Source: Deinococcus peraridilitoris DSM 19664
Lineage (GTDB): Bacteria; Deinococcota; Deinococci; Deinococcales; Deinococcaceae
Assembly (NCBI RefSeq): GCF_000317835.1
Contig: NC_019789.1
Span: 372,001-436,000, forward strand
Direction: 5' to 3'
DNA length: 64,000 nt
This document shows positions 9,659-18,947 of the stretch, one piece after another. Made by a program: the position numbers and the translations under genes. The notes beneath the pieces are model-generated. The model saw only the letters and a list, made by a program, of their open reading frames with translations. It made no database searches and was not told the DNA's origin. The stretch's first letter is position 1, and each line of letters starts with the position of its first letter.

Positions 9659-10609
9659 TTACTTCACCAGGCCGATGGACTGCAGCACCTTCTTGGCGCG
9701 TGCCTGCTCGGACTTCAGGAACGCGTCGTACTTCTCACCGCTGAGGTACAGGTCCGTCCAGTTGTTCTTGGCGAGGACTTCCTTCCATTCCTTGCTGGCG
9801 TGCATCTTGTCGAATACCGCCGTGAGTTCCTTACGGTGCGCGTCGCTGATGCCGGGCGCAGCGACGATACCGCGCCAGTTCATCAGTTCCACGTCGAGGC
9901 CCTGCTCGGCGAAGGTGGGGATGTTCACGCCGGGTACGCGTTTCGCGCTGGAAATGCCGAGGGCGCGCAGCTTGCCGGACTTGATGTGTTCGGCCATCTC
10001 GCCGTACCCGTTGATGCCCATCGTAACTTGATTGCCGAGCAGCGCGGCGAGGGATTCACCACCGCCGGAGTGCGCGATATAGTTGATCTTGGCGGGGTCC
10101 ACGCCGGCTTCCTGCGCGAGCAGGCCGGCGAGCATGTGGTCAGTGCCGCCCGCGCTGCCACCGGCGATGGAGACGGCGCCGGGGTTCTTCTTCCACGCGG
10201 CGGCGAGGTCCGCCATGGTCTTGTGCGGGCTGGCGGCGGGCACGACGATGACCTCGTACTCGCCGGTGAGGCGCGCGATGGGTGTCACGTTTTCCAGCGT
10301 GGCTTTGCTCTTGTTGGTTTCGATGGCGCCGACCATGATCAGGCCCATCGCCATCAGGGAGTTCGGGCTGCCCTTCTGGTTGTTGAACTGCGCGAGGCCG
10401 ATGGTGCCGCCCGCGCCAGGCACGTTGTACACCTGGACGTTCTTGGCAAGTTTGGTGTCCTGCAGAACCTGTTGAACGTTGCGGGACGTCTGGTCCCAGC
10501 CGCCGCCGGGCGCGGCGGGGGCCATGATGCGAACGCTGTCGAGCGTCTGGGCCGACGTGAAGAGGGAAGCCATCAGGGCAAGGGCGGCAAAGGTGCGTTT
10601 GGTGTTCAT
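9659..10609 (-). CDS. tctC: Tricarboxylate-binding periplasmic protein TctC (Bug family)
   Basis: 316 residues with a signal peptide (1-20, [12 protein letters not shown]). Bug-family features are visible: [19 protein letters not shown] at the start of the mature protein, [13 protein letters not shown], and the [15 protein letters not shown] region that lines the ligand pocket. Strong ribosome site AAGGAGGAATC. It captures the carboxylate in the periplasm and hands it to TctAB. Confidence 0.92.
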   Translation of the reverse strand: MNTKRTFAALALMASLFTSAQTLDSVRIMAPAAPGGGWDQTSRNVQQVLQDTKLAKNVQVYNVPGAGGTIGLAQFNNQKGSPNSLMAMGLIMVGAIETNKSKATLENVTPIARLTGEYEVIVVPAASPHKTMADLAAAWKKNPGAVSIAGGSAGGTDHMLAGLLAQEAGVDPAKINYIAHSGGGESLAALLGNQVTMGINGYGEMAEHIKSGKLRALGISSAKRVPGVNIPTFAEQGLDVELMNWRGIVAAPGISDAHRKELTAVFDKMHASKEWKEVLAKNNWTDLYLSGEKYDAFLKSEQARAKKVLQSIGLVK

Positions 10610-10682
10610 GATTCCTCCTTGGGGAACGTGAGTTTGGGGTACTTGAGTATGGGCTGGGCTGTTGCGTGTGAATTCGGGTTGT

Positions 10683-12209
10683 TCAGACGGAGGCGGGCTG
10701 GTTGGCGCGCACGTAGCGGGCGGCGCTTTCCCCGGCGAGCTTGCCGAACACCGCGCCGGACATCAGGCCTGAGCCGCCCGGGTAGTTCTGGTAGAAGATT
10801 CCGCCGATCATCTCACCTGCGGCGAACAGGCCGGGAATCGGCTGGTCCTCGGCGTCGAGCACTTCACCGCTGGTGCTGGCCTTGATCCCGCCGAACGCGA
10901 AGGTGATGCCGCAGGTGACCGGGAAGGCGTAAAAGGGGCCTTGCTCGATGCGCTGCGCCCAGTTTGTCTTGGGGGGCGTGATACCGCTGGTGCCCTTGGC
11001 GTCCTTGATGGTGGGGTTGTAGTCACCGTCCTGCACGGCGGTGTTGTATTCCTGAATCGTCTTGAGGAACTGCGCTTTGTCCACGTCGAGCTGCGCGACG
11101 AGTTCCTCGAGGGTGTCCGCCTGGTAGAGGGTTGCTTCTTCGAGGTTGTATTCCTTGCGCAGCATGGGGCGGACTTGCGCGTCGAAAATCTGGTAGGCGA
11201 CGTGGCCGGGCTGTTTGAGGATCTCACGGCCGTACTTGGCGTAAGTGTAGTTGCGGAAGTCGGCGCCTTCGTCGACGAAGCGCAGCCCGTCGCGGTTGAG
11301 CATGATGCCGAGCGGGTAGGAGTGCTTCTTGTAGATGTCGCCGGGTTTGGTGAAGTCCCCGACTTTGGGGGCGCCGGCGTCGGTGCCGATGGCGTGGCAG
11401 CCGGAGTACTCGCCGTAGCGTTGCGCGCCGACTTCGACGGCCATGCGGATGCCGTCGCCGGTGTTGTACTCGCTGCCGCGCACGATGGCGGCGTTCCATT
11501 CGGCGCCGATGTGCTGGGCGCGAAGTTCCTTGTTCGCTTCGAAGCTGCCGCTGGCGAGGATGACGCTGGTGGCGGGAATGGTGCGTTGGTCGTCGCCTTG
11601 CTGCACGATCACGCCGGCGATGCGGTCGTCTTTCGTCACGAGTTGCACCGCCCGAGTGTCGTACCAGACGTCGATGTCGAGTTCTTCGGCGCGCTCGTTC
11701 AGGCGCTGGATCAAGCCAATGCCTTTCCCGTCGGTTTTGACGGGCAGGCCACCCCAGAAGTGGTGCTTGCCGTCCTTGAGAAAGGACTGGTTGTCGTAGA
11801 TCAGGTCGAAGACGACACCTTGCTGGTGCATCCACTTGATGGTGTCGAGGGAGCGGCTGACGAGCTGCCGGGCGAGCGCCGGGTCGCTTTGACTGCCAGT
11901 GACACGCATCAGGTCACCGTAGTAGTCGTCTTCGGCGTAACCGGGCATGACGATCTTGTCGGCTTCCTCGTCGTCGATGCGTGGGATGACCTGGCGAATG
12001 TCGCTCAGGTCGTTGTAGGCGAAGCGGATGGCGCCGTCAGTGAAGTAGGAGTTGCCGCCGCGCTTATGGAGCGGTCCGCGCTCGAGGACGAGGACGCGGG
12101 CGCCCTGGAGGCGCGCGGCGATGGCGGCGCAGAGGGCAGCATTGCCGGCACCGACGACGATGGAGTCGTACTGGTTGGCGTGATTCGGTGTTGCAGTCGG
12201 TGAGTGCAT
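10683..12209 (-). CDS. tcuA: FAD-dependent tricarballylate dehydrogenase TcuA-like
   Basis: 508 residues from ATG 12209, chosen for the ribosome site AGGAGAGG six bases upstream; an ATG at 12269 would place the start inside the operator. The FAD motif [15 protein letters not shown] is at about 13-27 and LVLERG follows. The C-terminal FAFGGIKAS and [22 protein letters not shown] are typical of the fumarate reductase/succinate dehydrogenase flavoprotein family. TcuA converts tricarballylate to cis-aconitate. The partner iron-sulfur protein TcuB was not found in the window. Confidence 0.85.
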   Translation of the reverse strand: MHSPTATPNHANQYDSIVVGAGNAALCAAIAARLQGARVLVLERGPLHKRGGNSYFTDGAIRFAYNDLSDIRQVIPRIDDEEADKIVMPGYAEDDYYGDLMRVTGSQSDPALARQLVSRSLDTIKWMHQQGVVFDLIYDNQSFLKDGKHHFWGGLPVKTDGKGIGLIQRLNERAEELDIDVWYDTRAVQLVTKDDRIAGVIVQQGDDQRTIPATSVILASGSFEANKELRAQHIGAEWNAAIVRGSEYNTGDGIRMAVEVGAQRYGEYSGCHAIGTDAGAPKVGDFTKPGDIYKKHSYPLGIMLNRDGLRFVDEGADFRNYTYAKYGREILKQPGHVAYQIFDAQVRPMLRKEYNLEEATLYQADTLEELVAQLDVDKAQFLKTIQEYNTAVQDGDYNPTIKDAKGTSGITPPKTNWAQRIEQGPFYAFPVTCGITFAFGGIKASTSGEVLDAEDQPIPGLFAAGEMIGGIFYQNYPGGSGLMSGAVFGKLAGESAARYVRANQPASV

Positions 12210-12239
12210 GATCCTCTCCTGCTGGGTGACGCTCAAATG

Positions 12240-12268
12240 TTGTTTCGCTGAGTATCCCACTGTATACA
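12240..12268 (+). promoter_or_regulatory. Candidate promoter of the GntR regulator
   Basis: TTGTTT at 12240-12245 and TATACA at 12263-12268 are spaced by 17 bp, a reasonable sigma-70 type match. The -10 hexamer lies inside the palindromic operator, so the regulator would block its own transcription. The leader to ATG 12353 would be about 78 nt. Confidence 0.5.
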
Positions 12269-12272
12269 ATGG
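12257..12272. promoter_or_regulatory. Palindromic operator for the GntR/FCD regulator
   Basis: CCACTGTATACAATGG has the symmetric form CCAnTGTATACAnTGG. The core TGTATACA fits the TnGTATACnA type bound by FCD-type GntR regulators. It lies in the 143-bp gap between the divergent tcuA and gntR starts, placed to control both directions. Confidence 0.65.
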
Positions 12273-12352
12273 AATGCAAGCGGGGAGAGCTGTCGCGCCT
12301 CTCCAATCCTTCGGCTACGCTGTCAGCATCACACCAGGACAAGGACCACCGC

Positions 12353-13063
12353 ATGCCCCTCCCTCCCATCAACATCCCCACTCACACCTCTCTCGCTGAT
12401 GGCGTCCACGAAGCCCTGCGCGCCGCCATCATCCGTGGTGTCCTCGACGCCGGAGTGAAACTCACCGAAGTCTCCCTCGCAGGGCACCTCAACGTCAGCC
12501 GCACCCCCATCCGTGAAGCGCTGCGTCGGCTGCAGGCCGAAGGCCTCCTCGTTCCCAGCGGGCGCAGCCTGATGGTCTCCGAAGTGAGCCTCGAGGCCCT
12601 CGCGGAACTGTGCGTCGTACGAGAAGCCCTCGAAGGCCTCGCCGCGCGGCTCGCCGCCAGCCAGCGCAACGACATCGACCTGTGGGTGCTTGCCGACCTC
12701 AACAACAGCATGCACCGCGCTGTCGAGGAAGACGACTTCCAGACCGTGATCCGCACCAACCACGCCTTCCACAGCACCGTCTGGCAAGCGGCCCACAACG
12801 GCTACCTCACCACGCGGCTCGCCGAACTGCGTGAAACCATCGAACGCATGCAGACCAGCACCCTGCACACTCACGAGCGGCGCGTGGAGGCCCTGCAGGA
12901 ACACGAAGAGATACTCCTGGCGATCAAAAGCTCAGACGCGGATGGGGCCGAACGCGTCACCCGCGAGCACTTCCGCAAAGCCGAGGCCATCAGGCTACGC
13001 CAGCTGCGCTTGAAGGCCGCCCACCAACTCTCGGCGTTATCCGCGCAAACAAGCCATCAATAA
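12353..13063 (+). CDS. GntR family (FCD) transcriptional regulator of the tct/tcu genes
   Basis: 236 residues from ATG 12353, with AAGGA upstream. Winged helix at about 14-75: LADGVHEALRAAIIRGVL, LTEVSLAGHLNVSRTPIREALRRLQAEGLL. The FCD effector domain follows (VREALEGLAARLAA, then HRAVEEDDFQTVIRTNHAFH and EHEEILLAIKSSDADGAERVTREHF), with the Asp/His positions that usually bind a metal and a carboxylate. Divergent from tcuA, so it probably represses the uptake operon until a tricarboxylate binds. Confidence 0.9.
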   Translation: MPLPPINIPTHTSLADGVHEALRAAIIRGVLDAGVKLTEVSLAGHLNVSRTPIREALRRLQAEGLLVPSGRSLMVSEVSLEALAELCVVREALEGLAARLAASQRNDIDLWVLADLNNSMHRAVEEDDFQTVIRTNHAFHSTVWQAAHNGYLTTRLAELRETIERMQTSTLHTHERRVEALQEHEEILLAIKSSDADGAERVTREHFRKAEAIRLRQLRLKAAHQLSALSAQTSHQ

Positions 13064-13894
13064 ATTGTCCGATCCGGCCCGATGCTGGGTCAGCTCCACG
13101 GCCATCCTGATCCTTCTGATCCGATTCCCTCCGCACCAGCAGCCCGAGAATGACCTGAACGCAGGAGCCCACATCACCTGCCAGTCCAAATCGGATTTCC
13201 TCTAATTCTGCCAATTCTCCGGCGATCGGAAGTTCATTGGCGCGAGACAGAGCCTCCCGCAAAACTGCCTGTGAAATACATCTTCACCACGCCTGAAGCG
13301 CGGTTCTCCAGCTTGCTGGCCGCCACGACGGTCCACGCCCAGCATGGAAACGGCACCGCCGCCAACGCGTCGTTCGCTCGCACGCATGGCGCGGAACTGC
13401 TGATCGCCGTACGTCCCCGTATGTTCCAATCTGTCAAGCGCGAACAAGGAGCGTAGCAGCCACCGAACACGATCTTGTCGCCGAATGACAGTCAGTCTGG
13501 GGTATAAGGGGTCACCATCGAGCCGAGCACTTCGAGGTGCTGCCCGCCGGGTTGCACGAGGATCACGCCGTCCACTCTGGTCTGCGTGGCCGGAATGGCG
13601 TGTGTCAGGATGACCTACACGACCTCGTCGGTGGTTGAGGCTGAGCCAAGCGCTGGTGAGCTCACGGGTTCGCTGCTCGGCGGTCATTGCCGCAGGTTGG
13701 TGGCAGTACCTTCCCTTCCACCCAGCGCCAGCTTCCCAAAGCGGTCCGTACCCGCCGGGGCGAGCGGGTGACGGTGCTGCCCGCGGGAAGGTCCCGCAAG
13801 ACCAGCTTCTTGGAGGACAGCTGATCGTTCGGGTGCAGAACGTCACGCGCACCGAACGGTCCGGGTGCGTCAGGTCCGCACCGCACGACATCAC
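13064..13894. other. Gene-poor stretch with decayed coding remnants
   Basis: No intact gene. Short peptide-like pieces on the minus strand change frame: GVILVQPGGQHLEVLGSM around 13515-13570, LHPNDQLSSKKLVLRDLPAG around 13780-13850, and KLENRASGVVKMYFTGS near 13270-13320. They look like parts of one or more genes broken by several indels. None could be assigned to a family. Confidence 0.4.
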
Positions 13895-16288
13895 TCAATG
13901 GCTCTCCATCCAGAGCCGGAATACTTCAGACGGTTGCGGAGGAGCGAGCAGGAAACCCTGTACGGCTGTGACACCCAGCGACGCCAGAAAACACTGCTGG
14001 TATTCGTTTTCTACTCCCTCGGCAATGACGTCCAGGTTCAGCGCGTGAGCCATGTGCACAACGGCCGTGACCAGCGCTTCGTCCCGACCGGGTCGCTCGC
14101 GGGCCTGTAAGTCATTCACGAGCGCCCGATCGATTTTCACACCGTCAACTGGATCGTGCTTGAGGGCCGCGAAGCTCGTGAAGCCCGAGCCGAAATCGTC
14201 AATCACGACCCGCACTCCGAGCGCTTTCAAGTCCTGCAGGGTGGAGCGGGCGCGGTGCGGGTGGCGAGCCAGCATCTCCTCGTTCACTTCAAGTTCCAGC
14301 AGATGAGGCGGCAAGCCGCTGCACTCCAGCGCCTCATGAATGGACCTTGACAGGTTGGGGTGGGCGAACTGGCGGGCGCTGAGATTTACGGCGACCATCC
14401 GGCCATGCCAGGTGGTCGCTTCCTGACAGGCTTGCGCGAGCACCCACGCGCCGATGGGCAAGCTCAGCCCTGTGGCTTCGGCGAGTGGCAGAAACTCAGC
14501 GGGCGGCACATTCCCGAAGTGCGGGTGCTGCCAGCGCAGGAACGTCTCAGCGCCACGAACCTGCCCGCCTGCCGTGGTTTGTGGTTGGTACACCAACTTG
14601 AACTGCCCCAAGGCGAGGGCTTGGTGTAATGCACTTTCCAGCGTGGCAGGCGCCCGCCGTTCACTCTGGTGATTGTGGATTTCGAAGCCACTCCCACGCA
14701 CTTTCGCGTCGTACATGGCCTTATCGGCCTGCTCGAACAGCGCTTCGTACGTCAGGGCGTCATCGGGGTACACCGCGAAACCCACGCTGGGCCGTACGTG
14801 GAGTTCATGCCCTGACAGCGCGAAGACCGGCTCGAATGCTCGAAGGACGCGTCGCGCGACGCTCAGCACCGTTTGTGGCCGGTCAGCGTCACGAATCAGC
14901 AGCACAAACTCGTCCCCGCCCATGCGGGCGACGGTGTCCTGCCCGTTCATGACGACTTCCAGGCGACGCGCGACTTCCACGAGGAGCTGGTCGCCGATGT
15001 GGTGACCGAAGGTGTCGTTGATCTGCTTGAACTTATTCAGGTCGATGACACCCAGAGCGAGTTGGGTGCCTTGCTGCACGGCGAGCTCGAGCGCGACACG
15101 AAACCGGTCGGCCAGCAGCAGGCGGTTGGGCAGGCCGGTCAAGGGGTCGTACAACGCTTGCCGTTCAAGCTCGCGGAGTCTCGCGGTCGCTTCGCGTTCC
15201 AGCTCTTCTTTGGCAAGACGTTGCGCGTCGTACTTCTGATGTTGCGCTTCCAGTTCAGCCTTGGCGCGCTCGAGTTCATACTGGGTGGTGAGTTGACGGG
15301 TCTGGCGGTACGCTTCCGCAGTCAGAACGTCTGAGTCGACCTGGTTGGCGCGGCGAGAAACAGCGAGCGCCAGGCTTGGTTGGTCGAGCCGTTCGAGGGC
15401 GTCGGTCAGCAGGTGCAGGATTCGGCCGAGGGTACGATTGCGTCCACTTTCCTCCGCGAGTTGTACGCCTTCTTCCAGCACCTGCCTGGCCAGCTCGGGT
15501 GTATCGCATTGCAGGTGCGTTTCAGCTTGGCTGAGGATGATCTCGAGCAGGGTGTCCGTGTCGTTGTGTTCACGCGCGAAGCGCATCGCCTGCGCGAAGG
15601 CATCCAGAGCGGATGCACGGTCGTGACGATCACGGTGCAGTAACCCGAGCGGATGCAACGCGATCGCCGGGAATACACCCTCACCTCCTGCGCACTCCAG
15701 GGCGTGACGCAGAAGCTGCTCGGCGTGATCGTAGTGCCCCTGGCGGCGCCGGAAGTCTCCGTAGTTGGCGCATAAGATCACCTCTCCGATACGCTGCTGG
15801 GACTCACGCGCGAGACGCAGGGCCGTCTGATAATGCTCTTCTGCCGACCCGGTTTGTTCGAGGGCATCGTACACTCGCGCGAGATTTGCGGCGAGCATGG
15901 AGGCGCGCTTGCGGTCACTTTGCTCATCGATAATGCCGAGTGCTTTCAGCAGATAATCCAGAGCGAAGTTGTACTGGCCGAGGTCGGTGTAAAGAGCGCC
16001 GAGGTTGCACAGAATGGCCGCTTCGCCGTTCAGGTCGTGCGTTTCGCGGCGCAATTCAAGCGCTTCACGCAGGTGAAAAAGAGCGGCGTGACTGTCGCCG
16101 TGCGCATGCTCAATTCGGGCCATGCCATTCAAGGCTTTGGCCAACAAAGCGCGATCACGCGTATCACGCGCGATACTGGCAGCCTGCTCGAACAACAGCA
16201 TGGCACGCTGATCGTCCAGACCGCATTGCGACAGGGCTTCTTCCAGGATGGTGTGGCCAGCGTAAGGTGTAGGCAGGCGATTGGACAT
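13895..16288 (-). CDS. TPR-GGDEF-EAL cyclic di-GMP protein
   Basis: 797 residues from ATG 16288; a start at 16318 would run through the hairpin at 16298-16327. TPR-like helical repeats fill about 20-330, followed by a coiled coil. GGDEF domain with intact RMGGDEF. EAL domain in which the signature reads ETFLRW, while the other catalytic positions are kept: NLSARQF, LELEVNEE, IDDFGSG, VKIDR, AEGVE. No RxxD inhibition site precedes GGDEF. It probably makes and/or degrades c-di-GMP in response to a TPR-bound partner. Cytoplasmic. Confidence 0.9.
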   Translation of the reverse strand: MSNRLPTPYAGHTILEEALSQCGLDDQRAMLLFEQAASIARDTRDRALLAKALNGMARIEHAHGDSHAALFHLREALELRRETHDLNGEAAILCNLGALYTDLGQYNFALDYLLKALGIIDEQSDRKRASMLAANLARVYDALEQTGSAEEHYQTALRLARESQQRIGEVILCANYGDFRRRQGHYDHAEQLLRHALECAGGEGVFPAIALHPLGLLHRDRHDRASALDAFAQAMRFAREHNDTDTLLEIILSQAETHLQCDTPELARQVLEEGVQLAEESGRNRTLGRILHLLTDALERLDQPSLALAVSRRANQVDSDVLTAEAYRQTRQLTTQYELERAKAELEAQHQKYDAQRLAKEELEREATARLRELERQALYDPLTGLPNRLLLADRFRVALELAVQQGTQLALGVIDLNKFKQINDTFGHHIGDQLLVEVARRLEVVMNGQDTVARMGGDEFVLLIRDADRPQTVLSVARRVLRAFEPVFALSGHELHVRPSVGFAVYPDDALTYEALFEQADKAMYDAKVRGSGFEIHNHQSERRAPATLESALHQALALGQFKLVYQPQTTAGGQVRGAETFLRWQHPHFGNVPPAEFLPLAEATGLSLPIGAWVLAQACQEATTWHGRMVAVNLSARQFAHPNLSRSIHEALECSGLPPHLLELEVNEEMLARHPHRARSTLQDLKALGVRVVIDDFGSGFTSFAALKHDPVDGVKIDRALVNDLQARERPGRDEALVTAVVHMAHALNLDVIAEGVENEYQQCFLASLGVTAVQGFLLAPPQPSEVFRLWMESH

Positions 16289-16297
16289 AGACACCCT

Positions 16298-16327
16298 GAC
16301 AGGAGCGTGGCGTGCCACGCTCCTGTC
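16298..16327. terminator. Perfect 14-bp stem palindrome between subtilase and GGDEF-EAL genes
   Basis: GACAGGAGCGTGGC and its exact complement flank a 2-bp centre. It lies just after the stop of the subtilase gene and before the chosen start of the GGDEF-EAL gene. It probably ends or attenuates the subtilase transcript. A T-rich run follows only on the plus strand. Confidence 0.6.
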
Positions 16328-16339
16328 TTCTTGAAACTT

Positions 16340-17413
16340 TTATTTTGGCTGAGCCATCAGGTTTGCGACGTCCAGACGGCCTTGTTGACTGCTGCTCTTC
16401 AACGTTTCGCTCAAGCGGCTCGCGTTTGCGCCCTCTGCAAGCGCGAGGGCGACCGCGCCACTCACCAAGGGCGTGCTGAAGCTCGTTCCGGAGGCGTTCA
16501 CGAGACGCTGGCCAGGGTAAGCAGTGGTCATGTTCACACCGGGAGCGACGACTTCACTGCCGGCATTGCTCCAGCTCACGGCGTTTCCAGCTTGATCGAC
16601 TGCACCGACGCTGAGCGACATCCGACCAGCGGCATCCGGGTTCCCCATATGCCAGGCGGGTGATTGTGGCTTGGACTCGCCTGCGTTCCCACTCGCGCCG
16701 AGCACAATCACGCCTTGTTCGGTCGCACTGACGATGGCGTCACGCACACCGCCCGTCGAGGTGCTGGTCCCGAGGCTCAGATTGATGACCCGCGCGCCTT
16801 GCGCGGCCGCGTCACGAATGGCTTGCGCGACGGCCTTGTCAAGGCCACTCCCATCCGGGGAGAGGACACGCATGGGCAGGATCGTCGCGGCTGGCGCGAC
16901 TTGACGGATGAGGCCGGCGACGGCGCTACCATGACCATAAGCCAGGTCGTGGTCTCCCCCCTCCTCACGCGCACCCTGGCGATTGTTTATGTAGTCATGG
17001 CCAGGAAGGAGGGCGCCTTTGAGCATGGGATGCTCGAAGTCCACGCCCGTGTCGATGACCGCGACAATCACCCCTTGCCCCATCTTGGACGCGAGGTCCT
17101 GAATGCGGTCAAGTCCGATGAGCTTGAAGGCAGCGCTGTTTTCCGGGGCCGGTTGAAAGGTGCCGTCAGCCCACCAACGCGAACCGTCCGCCCACCAACG
17201 GGTGCCGTCGGCCCACCAGCGCGAGCCGTCCGCCCACCAGCGCGAGCCGTCGGCCCACCATCGGGAACCGTCCGCGATGAATACCCGAGTATCGCCCAAC
17301 GCGACGCTTTGAATCTGAATGGGGGTTGAAGGAGAACCAGCCGGGAAGCCAGCGTATTGTCCGCATGCGGCGAGGCTGAGGAACAGGGGAATGAGTACGG
17401 CGCGGTTGCGCAT
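16340..17413 (-). CDS. Subtilisin-like (S8) serine protease lipoprotein with WWADGSR repeats
   Basis: 357 residues. Lipoprotein signal with lipobox LAAC, so Cys17 would be lipidated. Residues 46-86 form a run of WWADG(S/T)R heptads. The S8 catalytic domain follows: Asp121 (VIAVIDTGVDFEHP), His161 (YGHGSAVAG), Asn-type oxyanion region GASGNAGES, and Ser311 (GTSFSTPLVSGA). No long propeptide is visible, and the heptad run occupies that place. Likely outer-surface or periplasmic protease. It starts 8 bp after the stop of the next upstream gene, so the two are probably co-transcribed. Confidence 0.9.
   Translation of the reverse strand: MRNRAVLIPLFLSLAACGQYAGFPAGSPSTPIQIQSVALGDTRVFIADGSRWWADGSRWWADGSRWWADGTRWWADGSRWWADGTFQPAPENSAAFKLIGLDRIQDLASKMGQGVIVAVIDTGVDFEHPMLKGALLPGHDYINNRQGAREEGGDHDLAYGHGSAVAGLIRQVAPAATILPMRVLSPDGSGLDKAVAQAIRDAAAQGARVINLSLGTSTSTGGVRDAIVSATEQGVIVLGASGNAGESKPQSPAWHMGNPDAAGRMSLSVGAVDQAGNAVSWSNAGSEVVAPGVNMTTAYPGQRLVNASGTSFSTPLVSGAVALALAEGANASRLSETLKSSSQQGRLDVANLMAQPK
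17156..17275 (-). repeat. Tandem 21-bp coding repeats for WWADG(S/T)R
   Basis: Five consecutive 21-bp units plus a degenerate leading unit inside the subtilase gene. They encode heptads with two tryptophans and an ADG(S/T)R turn. The units differ by a few bases each and keep the frame. They lie between the lipobox and the catalytic domain. Confidence 0.85.
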
Positions 17414-17421
17414 GAAGCTCC

Positions 17422-17952
17422 TTAGTCAGCCGCGTGCTTGACAGCGGCCGTGCTGGTGTAGGTAGCGATGTGCTCGAGGATGGAGGTGAAGTTATCTGCC
17501 TTGAAGGAGAACGTTCGTGCATGGGCAGGCGAACCTTCCGGAGCAATCTGTACGCGGAAGTGGTCATCCTGGCGCAGGATGCGGGTCATACTGCCGCTGT
17601 GCTCGATGGTATTCCAGGTGGTTTGAAATGCAGGGCAGCAACTCATCAGCTTCCTGAACAGCCACCGGTCGTAAATACTCAGTTCGCCGTTATGACCGAC
17701 CGGCATGATGAATGTGACGGCCCATCCGCCCAGCGCGGCGTTGCGGTACTGGGTGGAGATATGCTCCGCCTTGCTGCGCGCGTCATGCATGATCCAATCA
17801 AGTGTCTGCGTCAAGGTGTTGTGGTCCTCGAACTGCCACTTTTCTTCATCGCTTTCAATGCTGATGCTGCTCGTGGTGAGGGCGCCCGTCCGTTCGATCG
17901 TGACCGTCAGCGGAATGCCCTGGTCGTTGTCCGTGCGGGTAATTCGTTGCAC
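17422..17952 (-). CDS. Hypothetical protein upstream of the subtilase
   Basis: GTG 17952 is chosen because AGGAGG lies four bases upstream; a longer frame from 17976 would include this site as codons. About 176 residues, no signal peptide, mixed alpha/beta, with a conserved-looking C-terminus ARTFSFKADNFTSILEHIATYTSTAAVKHAAD. No known family was recognised. It ends 8 bp before the subtilase start. It could be an inhibitor, chaperone or substrate of the protease, by position only. Confidence 0.65.
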   Translation of the reverse strand: MQRITRTDNDQGIPLTVTIERTGALTTSSISIESDEEKWQFEDHNTLTQTLDWIMHDARSKAEHISTQYRNAALGGWAVTFIMPVGHNGELSIYDRWLFRKLMSCCPAFQTTWNTIEHSGSMTRILRQDDHFRVQIAPEGSPAHARTFSFKADNFTSILEHIATYTSTAAVKHAAD

Positions 17953-18169
17953 GGTGCCTCCTGTTGACTCTGGCAAAGGCCGCTTCCAGGGAAGACGGCA
18001 GCGGTGCTCTCCGGGGTAAGGCGGAAAGCGTGACTAATAGCCGGTCGCACCACTGGCTCCACGCGTCCCAGGTGCCCGTGTACAGGACGACGCTTCAAAG
18101 CTTCTATCAGTCAGAGAGTCACTCTGTCCTGATGACTTCAGCATAACAAACCGTGATTTCGTTGTAAAT

Positions 18170-18805
18170 GTGAGATGGAAGTTAGAAGACTGGACGGTCC
18201 GAGCCTGTGGGCTTCCTGAGGTGCACCTGTTGTTCCTCTACGGGGTTCAGAACTCCGAGAATAACCGGCAGTGCTTCAGGAGTTGCTTCCAGGTTCTGAC
18301 CTTGCACATGCGAGGGGCGAGCAAACTGGAGGCAAGGAAGGGAAAGCGACGAAGAACCTGGACTGTCGACGTCGACGAAGCCGTTGTGCTGGCCGTTCTG
18401 CGGAGCGAAGTCAGCGTTGCCCAAGCCGCACGGCGGCGTGGCGTCAGCGAGCGCCTCCCGGTGGTGAAGGGTGACCCGCTGCTGTGGTGTCAGTCGTTCG
18501 AAAATCTGCTGTCCAACGCGGTGAAGTACACCTCGAAACGAGAAATCGCTTGTATCGGGATTCAGGCAGAAGTGAAGGGTGAAAGCGTCGTTTTTTCGGT
18601 GACGGATAACGGTGCGGGCTTCGATCCGCGCTTTCAGAAACGGCTTTTTGATGTGTTTCAACGCTTGCATCGCAAGGATCAGTTCCGGGGAGCCGGGGTG
18701 GGACTCGCAACGGTACGGCGGATGGTGGAGCGTCATCATGGCCGCATCTGGGCAGAAGGGCGCCTGGGTGAGCGGGCCACGTTTTACCTGCAACTCCCCA
18801 GATAA
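18170..18805 (+). pseudogene. Histidine kinase C-terminal fragment fused to a transposase-like HTH piece
   Basis: From about codon 100 the frame encodes a kinase ATPase domain: NLLSNAVKYT (N box), DNGAGFDPRFQKRLFDVFQRLHR (G1) and GAGVGLATVRRMVERHHGRIWAEG (G2). The phosphoacceptor helix and sensors are absent. The preceding residues, WTVDVDEAVVLAVLRSEVSVAQAARRRGVSE, look like the N-terminal helix-turn-helix of a transposase OrfA. This is a truncated kinase joined to IS debris and is not expected to work as a kinase. Confidence 0.75.
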
Positions 18806-18947
18806 CGCCTCGCAGCACATCCTCTGCCGGACAGCAGGTCATTCAGCCTGACCTGTCCGAAAGAGAAGAACGGGAGTCTGCAGGTCTGCTTTTCTACTTG
18901 GTGCCCAGCAGTAAGCTCGCGACCCCATACTTTGCCGTCCTTGAGCC

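Noticed and set aside
13202..13894. 230-codon minus-strand ORF after the GntR gene
   Set aside because: Composition is Arg-rich and protein-like pieces occur in different frames; treated as decayed sequence instead.
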